Source: CAVZVW01 sp963778845
GTDB taxonomy: Bacteria > Actinomycetota > Actinomycetes > Actinomycetales > Kineosporiaceae
Reading direction: 5' to 3'
Assembly: GCA_963778845.1 (NCBI GenBank)
Contig: CAVZVW010000004.1
Span: forward strand, 337,728-401,727
Length of the DNA: 64,000 nt
In this document: in pieces, positions 17,140-25,194 of the stretch
Layout: the number at the start of each line of letters is the position of its first letter
Numbering within the stretch: position 1 is the stretch's first letter
The notes under the pieces: model-generated
What the model was told of the DNA's origin: nothing
The model's database searches: none
What the model saw: the letters and a program-made list of their open reading frames with translations, nothing else
Translations under genes and position numbers: made by a program

Positions 17140-17418
17140 GTGCCGGACCTCGTGGTCGACTCCCAAGTGATCGAAGCACTCGCGCAGAGTGTGGGCGAGG
17201 CGGCGCGGCGGCTCGCTGCCGTCGAGCTGCCGCCGGCTCCCGGCTGCACGACCGACGATGCCGGCCTGGCCGAGGCTCTCGCGCGGCTGGTGCGGGCATG
17301 GCAGCAGGGGTTGACGGCCACGGTGGTGGAGGCCGCGCGCTTGAGTGATGACCTCGCCGCGGTGGCGGCCGCGTACGTGGCGGTCGAGGCGGCGGCGACG
17401 CCGGAAGTCATGCGCTGA
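17140..17418 (+). CDS. Small EspC/DUF2580-like ESX-associated protein
   Basis: This 92-residue, all-helical, cysteine-poor protein resembles ESX-secretion-associated EspC/DUF2580 proteins. It has an N-terminal helix (VIEALAQSVGEAARRLAAVE), then a hairpin pattern ALARLVRAW near the middle, and a C-terminal AAVAAAYVAVE. Such proteins are type VII secretion substrates or partners of WXG100 proteins. The GTG at 17140 starts at the natural N-terminus. It converges on a WXG-type gene, supporting the class, although no secretion apparatus gene is in the window. Identification rests on composition and pattern. Confidence 0.6.
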   Translation: MPDLVVDSQVIEALAQSVGEAARRLAAVELPPAPGCTTDDAGLAEALARLVRAWQQGLTATVVEAARLSDDLAAVAAAYVAVEAAATPEVMR

Positions 17419-17532
17419 GGGCCACCGTTCGATGCGGGCTCCGCTCGGCCAACGTCGCACGCACACCAAGCCACGCTGCGCCAGCGGCCCCGCGGTGCTG
17501 CCGTCCCGATGAGCGAGCAGGCGGCTGACGCC

Positions 17533-18708
17533 TCAGCGGGGGGCGACGACCCCGGGCGAGCGTCGTAGGGCCACCTCGGGGTCGCGGTAGACCATGAGCT
17601 TGACCGGGTGGCCTGCACGGTCGGACAGCTGTGACGTGACCTCGTCCAGCCCCAATGCGCGGACCTGAGCCGCACTGAGGGGCGCCGTCCGCGCTCCGCC
17701 CGAGCGCAGCTCGACACCGAGTCCAGCCGCGCGGTCCATCAGGCTCGGCGAGGCCACGGCGACGTCGACGTCACTGAGGCGACCGGCGTCGAAGGCCGCT
17801 CCGGTGAGGAACCGCCGACCGGTCACCGATGACCCCACCACGATCGCGACGGCATCGGGGTGCCCGGCCGCCGCGAGCCCTGCGTGCAGGCGTGAGCCGA
17901 AGTCGGCGAAGTCGGCGGCCGACTCGAACGCCAGCGGCACCTCGTGCGCGACGGTGAGGGCTCGGCCTCGCCCCCACGGGATGGCGGCTCCGGCGAGAGC
18001 GCCGATGCCCTCGCCGTAGCGCCCGGCCCGCCAGGCGGGGACATCGACAACCGCCTGCACCGTCGCCACCGGATGCCGGACACTGCGCCACAGCGCCCCG
18101 GGCAGGCCCGCCCAGGCGTGGGACCAGCCCGAGCGGTCCGTCACCACTGACCCGGTCAGCGACCAAGCCATCCGGGCCGGGTCGGCCAAGCCCGTCGTCC
18201 ACGCGGTGCGGACGGCGTCCTGCACCTGCTCGTCGACGCCGAGGCTGTGCTGAGGCACCTCCGCAAGCAGCGTGGTCAGCCTCCACTGGGCATGTCGGCA
18301 CGCCGCCCAGTAACGCTCCTTCGCAGCAGCCCACCGTGACCAGGCGGCGTCCTCGGCGCGGGCCAGCCGCGGGACGAACCATTGGCCCGCCGCCTCCGCG
18401 GACGCCTGAGCCGCCCGCGCCGACTCGACCTCATAACGGGCTGCGGCCATGGCGCGCGCCGCGGCTGTCGCGTCGTCCGCCCAGTCCGTGACCACGACCG
18501 ACGTGGCAGCAGCGGTGGCGGCCAGGCCTGCCAGGTCGGCTCGAAGCCGCGAACCGCGGGCAGCCCATGACTGCGCGGCGTCCCCGCTCCAACCGGCCCC
18601 CGCGCTGTCTCCGGCGACATCGCCGTCCGCCGCAGCGAGCGTCCTGACCGCGCCGGCCAGCGCGGCGGCCAGCCCGAGGGCGCGCGACGTCGCGACGGTG
18701 GGGACCAA
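17533..18708 (-). CDS. WXG-type protein with nucleotidyltransferase-like C-terminal domain
   Basis: The 391-residue protein has an N-terminal helical WXG100-like region (WSG at 40-42, then long Ala-rich helices to about 150). A linker follows, and then a C-terminal domain with VVGSSVTGRRF (290-300) and SDVDVAVAS (312-320). A Gly-Ser motif followed by Asp-x-Asp (313, 315) is the signature of the polymerase-beta nucleotidyltransferase fold. This domain order is that of type VII secreted polymorphic toxins. No immunity gene is evident. The start is a TTG with no clear ribosome binding site, so the N-terminus is uncertain. The toxin role is inferred. Confidence 0.65.
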   Translation of the reverse strand: MVPTVATSRALGLAAALAGAVRTLAAADGDVAGDSAGAGWSGDAAQSWAARGSRLRADLAGLAATAAATSVVVTDWADDATAAARAMAAARYEVESARAAQASAEAAGQWFVPRLARAEDAAWSRWAAAKERYWAACRHAQWRLTTLLAEVPQHSLGVDEQVQDAVRTAWTTGLADPARMAWSLTGSVVTDRSGWSHAWAGLPGALWRSVRHPVATVQAVVDVPAWRAGRYGEGIGALAGAAIPWGRGRALTVAHEVPLAFESAADFADFGSRLHAGLAAAGHPDAVAIVVGSSVTGRRFLTGAAFDAGRLSDVDVAVASPSLMDRAAGLGVELRSGGARTAPLSAAQVRALGLDEVTSQLSDRAGHPVKLMVYRDPEVALRRSPGVVAPR

Positions 18709-18815
18709 GGAGGCCGAGGGAGTCCGGTGGGGCGAGAACGCTCACAGGTCGCGACGCTAGGAGAAGGGCGCGCGCGCGTGCGGGCCTCTGTCCACAGGCC
18801 GCGCTGCGAGCCCGC

Positions 18816-20090
18816 TCAGCGGCCCTCGAGCCGTACCTCGTCGAGCCGTCCCTGCAGGAACTCCCGTTCGGCGCCGTTGTGCGTCAGGTCGAGTGCGGCT
18901 CGGTAGTCGCGCGCAGCCTCGCGCCGCCGACCCAGCCGGCGGAGCAGGTCGGCCCTCGTCGCCGGCAGGTAGGGGTAGCTGGCCAGCCGCGGGTCGGCGC
19001 CCAGGGGCTCCAGCTCCGCCAGCCCTGCCGCGGGGCCGTCGACGAACGAGACCGCGACCGCTCGGTTGAGCGCCACCACCGGGGAGTCCCACACCCGCAG
19101 AAGCGAGTCGTACAGCGTGACGATGCGTGGCCAGTCCGTCTCCTGCGACGAGGGCGCCGCCGCGTGCACCCCAGAGATCGCCGCCTGCAGGGCGAAGCGC
19201 CCCGGCCGCGGGGCGGCCAGCGCCTCGGCGGCGTAGCGCAGGCCGGCACTGATCGCGGTCGGGTCCCATCGGCGGCGGTCCTGCTCCTCCAGCAGCACCA
19301 GCCGACCGGCGGCGTCGGTGCGCGCGTCCCTGCGTGAGTCGGTCAGCCGCAGCAGCCCGAGCAGCCCGCGGGCCTCGGGCTGGTCGGGCAGCAGGCGCAC
19401 GAGCGTCGTGGCCAGCTCGATGGCCCGCTCGCAGAGGTCCCGACGAACGAGGTCGGCACCAGCGGGCGCCGTGTGTCCCGTGGTGAAGAGCAGCGACACG
19501 GCGGTGAGCACGCCGTCCAGCCGCTCCGGCAGCTGCTCCACAGGCGGCAGGCGGAAGGGGATCCGAGCCTGGGCGATCTTCTTCTTGGCCCGCGTGATGC
19601 GCGCGGCCATGGTCGCCTCGGGCACGAGGAACGCCCGCGCGATCTCCGTGGTCGCCATCCCGCACACCAGCCGCAGCGTCAGCGCCACCTGCGACTCCGT
19701 CGCCAGCGCCGGGTGGCAGCAGACGAAGACCAGCCGCAGCCGGTCGTCGGGGACCGAGGTGTCGTCGTCCGCATCGTCCCCGCCGACCTCGGTCTCCGAC
19801 TCGGACTCGAGGTCCGGCTCGACCAGCAGTGGCAGCTTGCGCTGCAGGGTGGACTCGCGGCGCAACCGGTCGAGGGCCTTGTGCCGGGCCGCTGTGGTCA
19901 GCCAGGCGCCCGGTCGGTCGGGCACGCCGTCGCGGCCCCAGGTCTGCAGCGCGGACACGTATGCCTCTTGCGCGCACTCCTCCGCCAGGTCGAGGTCGCT
20001 GGTGACGCGCACCGTCGCGGCGAGCACGAACGCCCACTCGCGCCGGTGCGCGGTCGCCAGCGCCTCCGACAGGGAGGAGTCCGGGTTCAC
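18816..20090 (-). CDS. SigJ-like RNA polymerase sigma factor (DUF6596 type)
   Basis: This 424-residue sigma factor has region 2 at about 12-80 (AEECAQEAYVSALQTWGRDG) and region 4 at about 130-185 (LTLRLVCGMATTEIARAFLV). A long C-terminal helical domain is specific for the ECF41/42-like group formerly called YlaC or DUF6596. Members of this group are typically encoded with a YCII (DGPF) protein, as here. The GTG start at 20090 overlaps the YCII stop by 4 bp. The C-terminal domain is thought to regulate activity in place of an anti-sigma factor. The target promoters are unknown. Confidence 0.92.
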   Translation of the reverse strand: MNPDSSLSEALATAHRREWAFVLAATVRVTSDLDLAEECAQEAYVSALQTWGRDGVPDRPGAWLTTAARHKALDRLRRESTLQRKLPLLVEPDLESESETEVGGDDADDDTSVPDDRLRLVFVCCHPALATESQVALTLRLVCGMATTEIARAFLVPEATMAARITRAKKKIAQARIPFRLPPVEQLPERLDGVLTAVSLLFTTGHTAPAGADLVRRDLCERAIELATTLVRLLPDQPEARGLLGLLRLTDSRRDARTDAAGRLVLLEEQDRRRWDPTAISAGLRYAAEALAAPRPGRFALQAAISGVHAAAPSSQETDWPRIVTLYDSLLRVWDSPVVALNRAVAVSFVDGPAAGLAELEPLGADPRLASYPYLPATRADLLRRLGRRREAARDYRAALDLTHNGAEREFLQGRLDEVRLEGR

Positions 20091-20437
20091 GCGCCCGATG
20101 TGTCGGCGATCGGCCTCACCTCGACGCCCCCGGCCGGTGCCGGGCACTGGGAGGCGAGGCTGATGGCATGGTCGAGGTCTCGCGCCTCGATGAGGTAGAA
20201 GCCGCCGAGGGTCTCCTTGGTCTCCACGAACGGCCCGTCGGTCACCGCCCCACCGCTGCGGATGGACGTCGCGGTGTGCGCGGGAGCCAGCGCGTCGCCG
20301 TGGGTGATCACTCCACCCTGGTCGACGACGGCCTTGGCGAAGGCGTTGTGCGCGTCGAGCATCGCCTTCCAGGCCTCCGGTGTCATGTCGGTGAACTGCG
20401 ACTCGTCGCCGTAGATGAGGACCGCGTACATGGTCAT
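20087..20437 (-). CDS. YCII / DGPF-domain protein
   Basis: This 116-residue YCII-related protein contains the characteristic DGPFVETKETLGGFYLIEA segment and an N-terminal YAVLIYGDE strand. DGPF proteins occur next to ECF42-type sigma factors and are presumed to sense or process a small molecule; their reaction is not known. The ATG at 20437 has GGAGG five bases upstream. It overlaps the sigma-factor gene by 4 bp and is divergent from the site-2 protease gene, with a shared 157-bp promoter region. Confidence 0.92.
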   Translation of the reverse strand: MTMYAVLIYGDESQFTDMTPEAWKAMLDAHNAFAKAVVDQGGVITHGDALAPAHTATSIRSGGAVTDGPFVETKETLGGFYLIEARDLDHAISLASQCPAPAGGVEVRPIADTSGA

Positions 20438-20594
20438 GCCAGCCTCCGCAGATCGTGTGTCGGGCGTGCTCGTCGCCGTACCGACGAACACCGTGGCCCG
20501 GAATCGACATCGCGGCAACTCCCCGGTGCTCCGCCGACAGGCGACAATGGTGGTCTCGCGGGCAGGGATCGGCCCGCTCGCGCGAGGAGGCCGG

Positions 20595-21935
20595 ATGAGC
20601 AGCGACGTCCAGGGTGGCCGGTCGGTCGGTCGGTTCCGGCTGCTCGGCTTCCCCGTGCACATCGACCTGTCGTTCGTGGTGATCATCGCGATTCTCGGGT
20701 TCCAGCCGGGCTCGAGCCTGAGCAGCCTGGCGCTGTGGATCGTGATCGCCGCGCTGTCGGTGCTGCTGCACGAGCTGGGTCACGCCGTCGTGGCCCGCCC
20801 TGTCGCCACGGACATCACCATCACCCTCGCGGGGCTGGGCGGGCTCACCCGCTACCAGCCGACGGCCAGGCTCACCCGGGGGCGGTCCCTGGCCATCGCC
20901 CTCGCGGGGCCGTTCGTCGGGCTCGCCGCGGGTGCCGGCCTGCTGCTGCTGCGGCAGGCGGTGACCCCTCGGCCCGGTGGGCTGGCGGCCGAGGTGATCG
21001 CGACCGGGGTGTGGACGACGATCGGGTGGAGCGTGTTCAACCTGCTGCCGATCCTCCCGCTGGACGGCGGTCACGCCGTCATGGAGCTTCTCCCGGGTTC
21101 ACCGGTGGTTCGCCTGCGCCGCACGGCCGTCGTCTCTATCGTCGCCGCCGTGGCGGTAGGGGTTGCGGGCCTCGCTCTCGGGCGGGTGTTCTTCGCCGTC
21201 TTCGCGGCCTTCCTCGTGCTCACGAACGCCGCCGCCCTCCGCCGGCCATCCACCTCCGCTCCGCAGGGCGCCCCCGCTCCGGACGGCGCCCCTGCTGTGG
21301 ACGGCGCTCCGCCGCGACAGCCCGACGCCGTGCGCGCCGTCGTCCAGCACCTGTGGGACCGCCAGCCGGGTGCGGCCCTGACCCTGCTGCAGTCCCTGCC
21401 GGAGGGCACGGTCACCGACCTGGCGCTGCACGGGGCCGTGCTGGCCGCCACCGGCGACCCTGCGCAGGGCTTCGCGCTGCTGCACCAGGAGCGCGCCCGC
21501 CGCCCGGGCGACGAGAACGTGCTGGCCCTGCTGGTGCTGGCCCACGTGCTGCGCGGGGAGTACGACGACGCGCTCGCGGTGATCGCCGAGCCGTCGGGTG
21601 CGGCCACCCCGCTCGGGATCGTGCGCCGTGCCCAGGACGATGCCTTCGCGGCGGGCAGCTTCGTCGCGGCCGCCCGGATCGGCGACGTGGCCTGCGACCG
21701 CCTGATGGCGATCGGGCAGCAGGGTGACGCCGCCGCGCTGGCCTTCGGGAGCGCGCGGGCGTGGGCGCGCGCCGGCGAGGCGCAGCAGGGGCTCATGGCG
21801 CTGCGGCACGCGGTGGACGCCGGCTTCAGCGACCTCGCCGCGCTGGACCGCGAGCCGGACCTGGCAGCTGTGCGCGCCGAGGCCGGGTACGAGCGCGTGC
21901 GCGAGGTCGTGCGCCTGGCGGCGGCTCCGGGCTGA
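20595..21935 (+). CDS. Site-2 protease family (M50) protein with C-terminal helical repeat domain
   Basis: This 446-residue protein has an N-terminal membrane core with HELGH (59-63) for zinc and NLLPILPLDGGHAV for the second metal-site Asp, the complete M50 pair. About six membrane helices extend to residue 215. A soluble Ala-rich tail of about 220 residues follows, with TPR-like helices. Site-2 proteases cleave membrane-bound regulators such as anti-sigma factors within the membrane. Its divergent neighbours encode a sigma factor, but that one lacks a membrane anti-sigma, so no direct link is shown. GAGGAGG precedes the ATG. Confidence 0.9.
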   Translation: MSSDVQGGRSVGRFRLLGFPVHIDLSFVVIIAILGFQPGSSLSSLALWIVIAALSVLLHELGHAVVARPVATDITITLAGLGGLTRYQPTARLTRGRSLAIALAGPFVGLAAGAGLLLLRQAVTPRPGGLAAEVIATGVWTTIGWSVFNLLPILPLDGGHAVMELLPGSPVVRLRRTAVVSIVAAVAVGVAGLALGRVFFAVFAAFLVLTNAAALRRPSTSAPQGAPAPDGAPAVDGAPPRQPDAVRAVVQHLWDRQPGAALTLLQSLPEGTVTDLALHGAVLAATGDPAQGFALLHQERARRPGDENVLALLVLAHVLRGEYDDALAVIAEPSGAATPLGIVRRAQDDAFAAGSFVAAARIGDVACDRLMAIGQQGDAAALAFGSARAWARAGEAQQGLMALRHAVDAGFSDLAALDREPDLAAVRAEAGYERVREVVRLAAAPG

Positions 21936-22022
21936 GAAGCCGATGCCCGGGCGAGCCTGGTCGGGGAGGCGCCGGAGCCACGGGTGAGGGCGGGAGCCGG
22001 CTGCACGCCGTCCCCCGCTGGG

Positions 22023-23351
22023 TCACCAGGGGAAGCGGCGTGGCCGGTGTGCCTGCTCGCGCAGGAACCCGACGGCTGCGGCCCGGCCGGCCGGAGTCAG
22101 CGCGATCACGTCGGCGCCGGCGCTCACGGCCCGCGGGGCCGTGGCGAGCCCGAGAGCACGCGCCGCGAGGTGCCAGCCATCGATCACCGTGCCGATCTCG
22201 CGGTGCCGCGGAGCGCTGCCGTCGCGATGCTCGAAGCGCTCACTCACGGCTGCGGCGCAGGCTGTCTCGAGCTCGGGGATGCTGAGACCGGTGTTGGCAC
22301 GAAGGAGGGCGGCAAGACCGAGCTCGGTCACGGTGGCGCTGAAGTCGTCGTCGGTCCCCATCGAGGTGACGGTGGTCTGCCACAGCGAGCGGGCATCGAC
22401 GAGGGCGCGCAGCCCGGCGGACGTCGTCCGCAGCCCGTGCCGTGTCGGGGCGGTCAGCCGGGTGCGCGCGAGCAGGGTGCGGATGGCGCCGAGCTCGGCG
22501 AGCCCGGCCTCGCTGCGCGGGATCGCGCCCGATCGCGGCCTCCATCCGAACCGTTGGGCGGCGTCGGCGGCCAGTCGTGGCGGGAGGTACCCGGCCGGCG
22601 TCAAGGTGATGCGGGGGTGGATCGCGGCCAGCAGCCACGACAGCGGACCGAGCAGCATGGCCATGTCGCCGGGCGGCGTCGGCTCTTGGCTGAGCGAAGG
22701 CAGCACCGGGTGGAGGATCGTGTAGCGCGCCGACCGCGGCAGGCCCGCCCAGCGCTGCCTGCGCTCGGCGTGGACGACGTCGATCGCTCTGCGGCCGCGC
22801 CAGGCCAGCTGCTCGGTGAGCAGGAAGTGGTGCGTGAGGCGGCGGGCGCGAGCAGGCGTCGTCCGACCACCCGGCACGAGGTCGCCGGACACCAGCGCGG
22901 CCTCGAGGGCACGGGCGGCAGCGGTGTGCACCGACGTCTCGTCGGGACCACCGGCCTGGCCCCACGCGAGGAGGTCGGTGTCGGGCGGCTCGACGCCGCT
23001 CGCCGCGACAGCATGTCGGTAGGCCTGGCGACGGGTCTGGTCGTCGGGCGACCGCACGATCGACAGCGTGATGTCGGAGCGGCAGATCGCCGCGTATCGC
23101 CGGCGTCCCGACGTGTCGAGTACCGCGGCGAGGGCGCGCAGAGCCGGCTCCGGGCCTTCGGGGCGGGCGGCCCAGAGGCGCGGCAGCGTGTGCCAGCAGA
23201 ATCTCTGGACGTCCGCCTGGCACACCTGGTCGAGGGACCTGCCGTCGCCGAGCAGGCAGTCGAGTGCGGCCGCCGCCGGCTCGCGCAGGTCGGCGTCGAT
23301 CCGGGCCAGCAGCGTGTCGCGATGGCGCGCCTGCGGCGTGTCGACGGGCAC
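22023..23351 (-). CDS. Conserved hypothetical protein with winged-helix-like C-terminus
   Basis: I do not recognise a named family with confidence. The 442-residue protein starts probably at GTG 23351 (VDTPQARHRDTLLARIDADL). It has a helical N-terminal half. Its C-terminal segments (ITLTPAGYLPPRLAADAAQRF, LLARTRLTAPTRHGLRTTSA, SATVTELGLAALLRA) resemble the winged-helix region found in plasmid pRiA4b ORF-3-like actinobacterial proteins. No catalytic motif or membrane segment is evident. The sequence upstream (23352-23583) holds a 7-bp hairpin and no other gene. Confidence 0.6.
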   Translation of the reverse strand: MPVDTPQARHRDTLLARIDADLREPAAAALDCLLGDGRSLDQVCQADVQRFCWHTLPRLWAARPEGPEPALRALAAVLDTSGRRRYAAICRSDITLSIVRSPDDQTRRQAYRHAVAASGVEPPDTDLLAWGQAGGPDETSVHTAAARALEAALVSGDLVPGGRTTPARARRLTHHFLLTEQLAWRGRRAIDVVHAERRQRWAGLPRSARYTILHPVLPSLSQEPTPPGDMAMLLGPLSWLLAAIHPRITLTPAGYLPPRLAADAAQRFGWRPRSGAIPRSEAGLAELGAIRTLLARTRLTAPTRHGLRTTSAGLRALVDARSLWQTTVTSMGTDDDFSATVTELGLAALLRANTGLSIPELETACAAAVSERFEHRDGSAPRHREIGTVIDGWHLAARALGLATAPRAVSAGADVIALTPAGRAAAVGFLREQAHRPRRFPW

Positions 23352-23583
23352 GATGCAGGGTATGCCGGGCCGCCGGAACGGTTGTCCACCACCCCCGGTG
23401 GTGTCGGCCGGCCGGCGTGGACGCGACTGTGTACTGGGGCTGGGGTGATCACCCCCATGTGTGTCCACTGTCAGGTTCAGCGTCGACCGCCTTCGAGCCG
23501 ACCGGGCGGTGCGGGTCGAGGTGTGGGCGGACCGCAGGCGCATGATCGCCGGTTGAGGGCCGTGGCCGATAGCGTGTCGCTCC

Positions 23584-23895
23584 ATGACCGAGCCAGGGCA
23601 GGGTCCGGAGCATCGAGTGGAGATCGCGATGCCGGATGCCCTGGTCGCCGGTGTCCATGCCGACCTGGTCGGCGTCTGGCACACCCCTGAGAGCTTCGTG
23701 CTCGACTTCAGCGCCCTCGGCGAGCCCCCGCGACTGCTCCAGGACGCCGGCCGCGACGTCGTGCTCCAGCGGGCCCAGGTCGTGGCGCGTGTCCGCATAG
23801 CCCCGGGCCAGGTGTTCGAGATCATGAAGGCGCTCGAGCAGCAGCTGACAGCGTGGGAGCAGGAGACCGGGCGGTCTCCGGGTCGCGGCGACTGA
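23584..23895 (+). CDS. DUF3467 family protein
   Basis: A 103-residue small acidic protein matching the DUF3467 pattern: HADLVGVWHTPESFVLDFS, followed by a VVARVRIAPGQV strand and a C-terminal helix. DUF3467 proteins are widespread in bacteria and archaea and of unknown function; bacterioopsin-related members may contact membrane proteins. The ATG at 23584 fits the conserved N-terminus. A strong terminator-like stem follows at 23946-23971, so it is probably monocistronic. Confidence 0.85.
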   Translation: MTEPGQGPEHRVEIAMPDALVAGVHADLVGVWHTPESFVLDFSALGEPPRLLQDAGRDVVLQRAQVVARVRIAPGQVFEIMKALEQQLTAWEQETGRSPGRGD

Positions 23896-23945
23896 CCGCC
23901 GCCACCGAGGGGGCCCGCCACCAGGGCCGCGCGACGTGCGCCAGA

Positions 23946-23971
23946 GGCGAGGGCCACCGACGGCCCTCGCC
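23946..23971 (+). terminator. Rho-independent-type stem after DUF3467 gene
   Basis: A perfect 10-bp stem, GGCGAGGGCC with GGCCCTCGCC, and a six-base loop sit 50 bp past the stop codon. It isolates the hydrogenase operon that follows. The remaining 24000-24193 stretch is the AT-richer hydrogenase promoter region. Confidence 0.7.
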
Positions 23972-24193
23972 CGTTCGGCCTAACGCGTCGTCACAGCCCG
24001 TAGAGCAAACTGTTAAGTCTTTCCTAAGGCACGCCGTGCGAGGACGAACGTCCCAGCGTCCGAGGACCGATCGGCGGCTACACCGGAGAGGATCGACTAC
24101 ACATAGCAGTCATCTGATTACTCCGGGTGAGCCAAGAGAACACACGTCGATCCCGCACGAGCGACCCCATCCGGATCACCCCAGGAGGGCACC

Positions 24194-25192
24194 ATGCCCG
24201 TCGCACCACATGACGCCTCGACGGTCCTCGCCGGGTGCCAGGCCCGTCCCGACCGGGCCGCCTTCGACGGGATCGCCGTCCCCGGCGGGATCAGCCGTCG
24301 CGCCTTCATCGGCTTCTGCACCTCGGTCACTGCGGCGCTGGCCCTCCCGGCCACGATGGCCCCAGACATCGCCCGCGCCGTCGCTGCCGCCCCGCGCATC
24401 CCCGTGGTCTGGCTGGCACTGCAGGACTGCACCGGGGACAGCGAGTCGTTCCTGCGCAGCTTCAGCCCCACCGTCACCACCCTGCTGTTCGACCTGATCT
24501 CGCTGGACTACCACGAGACGCTCATGGTGCCCGCCGGCCACCAGGCGGCGGCCTCGCTGGCCGGCGTGCTCGCCAGGCCGAAGACCTACATCACGATCGT
24601 CGAGGGCTCGATCCCCACCGGTGCCGGCGGGGCCTACTGCACGATCGGCGGCGAGACGGCGCTCAGCCTGGTCAGGCGTGTCGTCGCGGGGTCCCTCGTC
24701 ACGATCGCTGCGGGCGCCTGCTCGGTGGACGGTGGGCTCGCCGCCGCCGCCCCCAACCCGACCGCGGCGACCGGGGTCGCCGGGGCCGTCCCGGGCGTCA
24801 CGAACCTCATCAACATGCCGGGGTGCCCGGTCAACGGCGTCAACCTGGTCGCGGCCATCGCCTACTACCTCACGTACAAGGCCTTGCCCGCCCTGGACTC
24901 CACCCGCAGGCCGCTCTTCGCCTACGGCAACGAGATCCACGGCAGTGGCCGCTGCGAGCGCTACCAGTTCTACGACGCCGACCTCTTCGTCAGGGCCTGG
25001 GGTGACGCCGGCCACCGCAAGGGCTACTGCCTGCTGCACATGGGGTGCCGTGGCCCGTCCACGCGGACCAACTGCTACACGCGCAACTGGAACCAGACCA
25101 GCTGGCCCATCGGTGCCGGGCACCCGTGCATCGGTTGCACAACTTCCAAGTTCTGGGACCGCAACACGCCGTTCTACGCGAGCAGGGACTGA
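24194..25192 (+). CDS. [NiFe]-hydrogenase small subunit, Tat-exported
   Basis: This 332-residue electron-transfer subunit has a twin-arginine signal (SRRAFIGF, Arg35-Arg36, then a hydrophobic stretch), so the enzyme is exported folded. Iron-sulfur ligands: distal cluster His249, Cys254, Cys279, Cys285; medial cluster Cys294, Cys312, Cys315; proximal cluster Cys79, Cys176, Cys211. The normal second proximal ligand is Asp82 (CTGD in place of CTGC/CTCC). An Asp ligand is known in the actinobacterial-type enzyme of Ralstonia. There is no C-terminal membrane anchor, unusual for group 1 enzymes. AGGAGGG precedes the ATG. Confidence 0.93.
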   Translation: MPVAPHDASTVLAGCQARPDRAAFDGIAVPGGISRRAFIGFCTSVTAALALPATMAPDIARAVAAAPRIPVVWLALQDCTGDSESFLRSFSPTVTTLLFDLISLDYHETLMVPAGHQAAASLAGVLARPKTYITIVEGSIPTGAGGAYCTIGGETALSLVRRVVAGSLVTIAAGACSVDGGLAAAAPNPTAATGVAGAVPGVTNLINMPGCPVNGVNLVAAIAYYLTYKALPALDSTRRPLFAYGNEIHGSGRCERYQFYDADLFVRAWGDAGHRKGYCLLHMGCRGPSTRTNCYTRNWNQTSWPIGAGHPCIGCTTSKFWDRNTPFYASRD

Positions 25193-25194
25193 CG

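Noticed and set aside
22023..23957. A 644-residue version of the hypothetical protein
   Set aside because: The extra N-terminal 200 residues are antisense to the DUF3467 gene and lack conserved character; the start near 23351 is more plausible.
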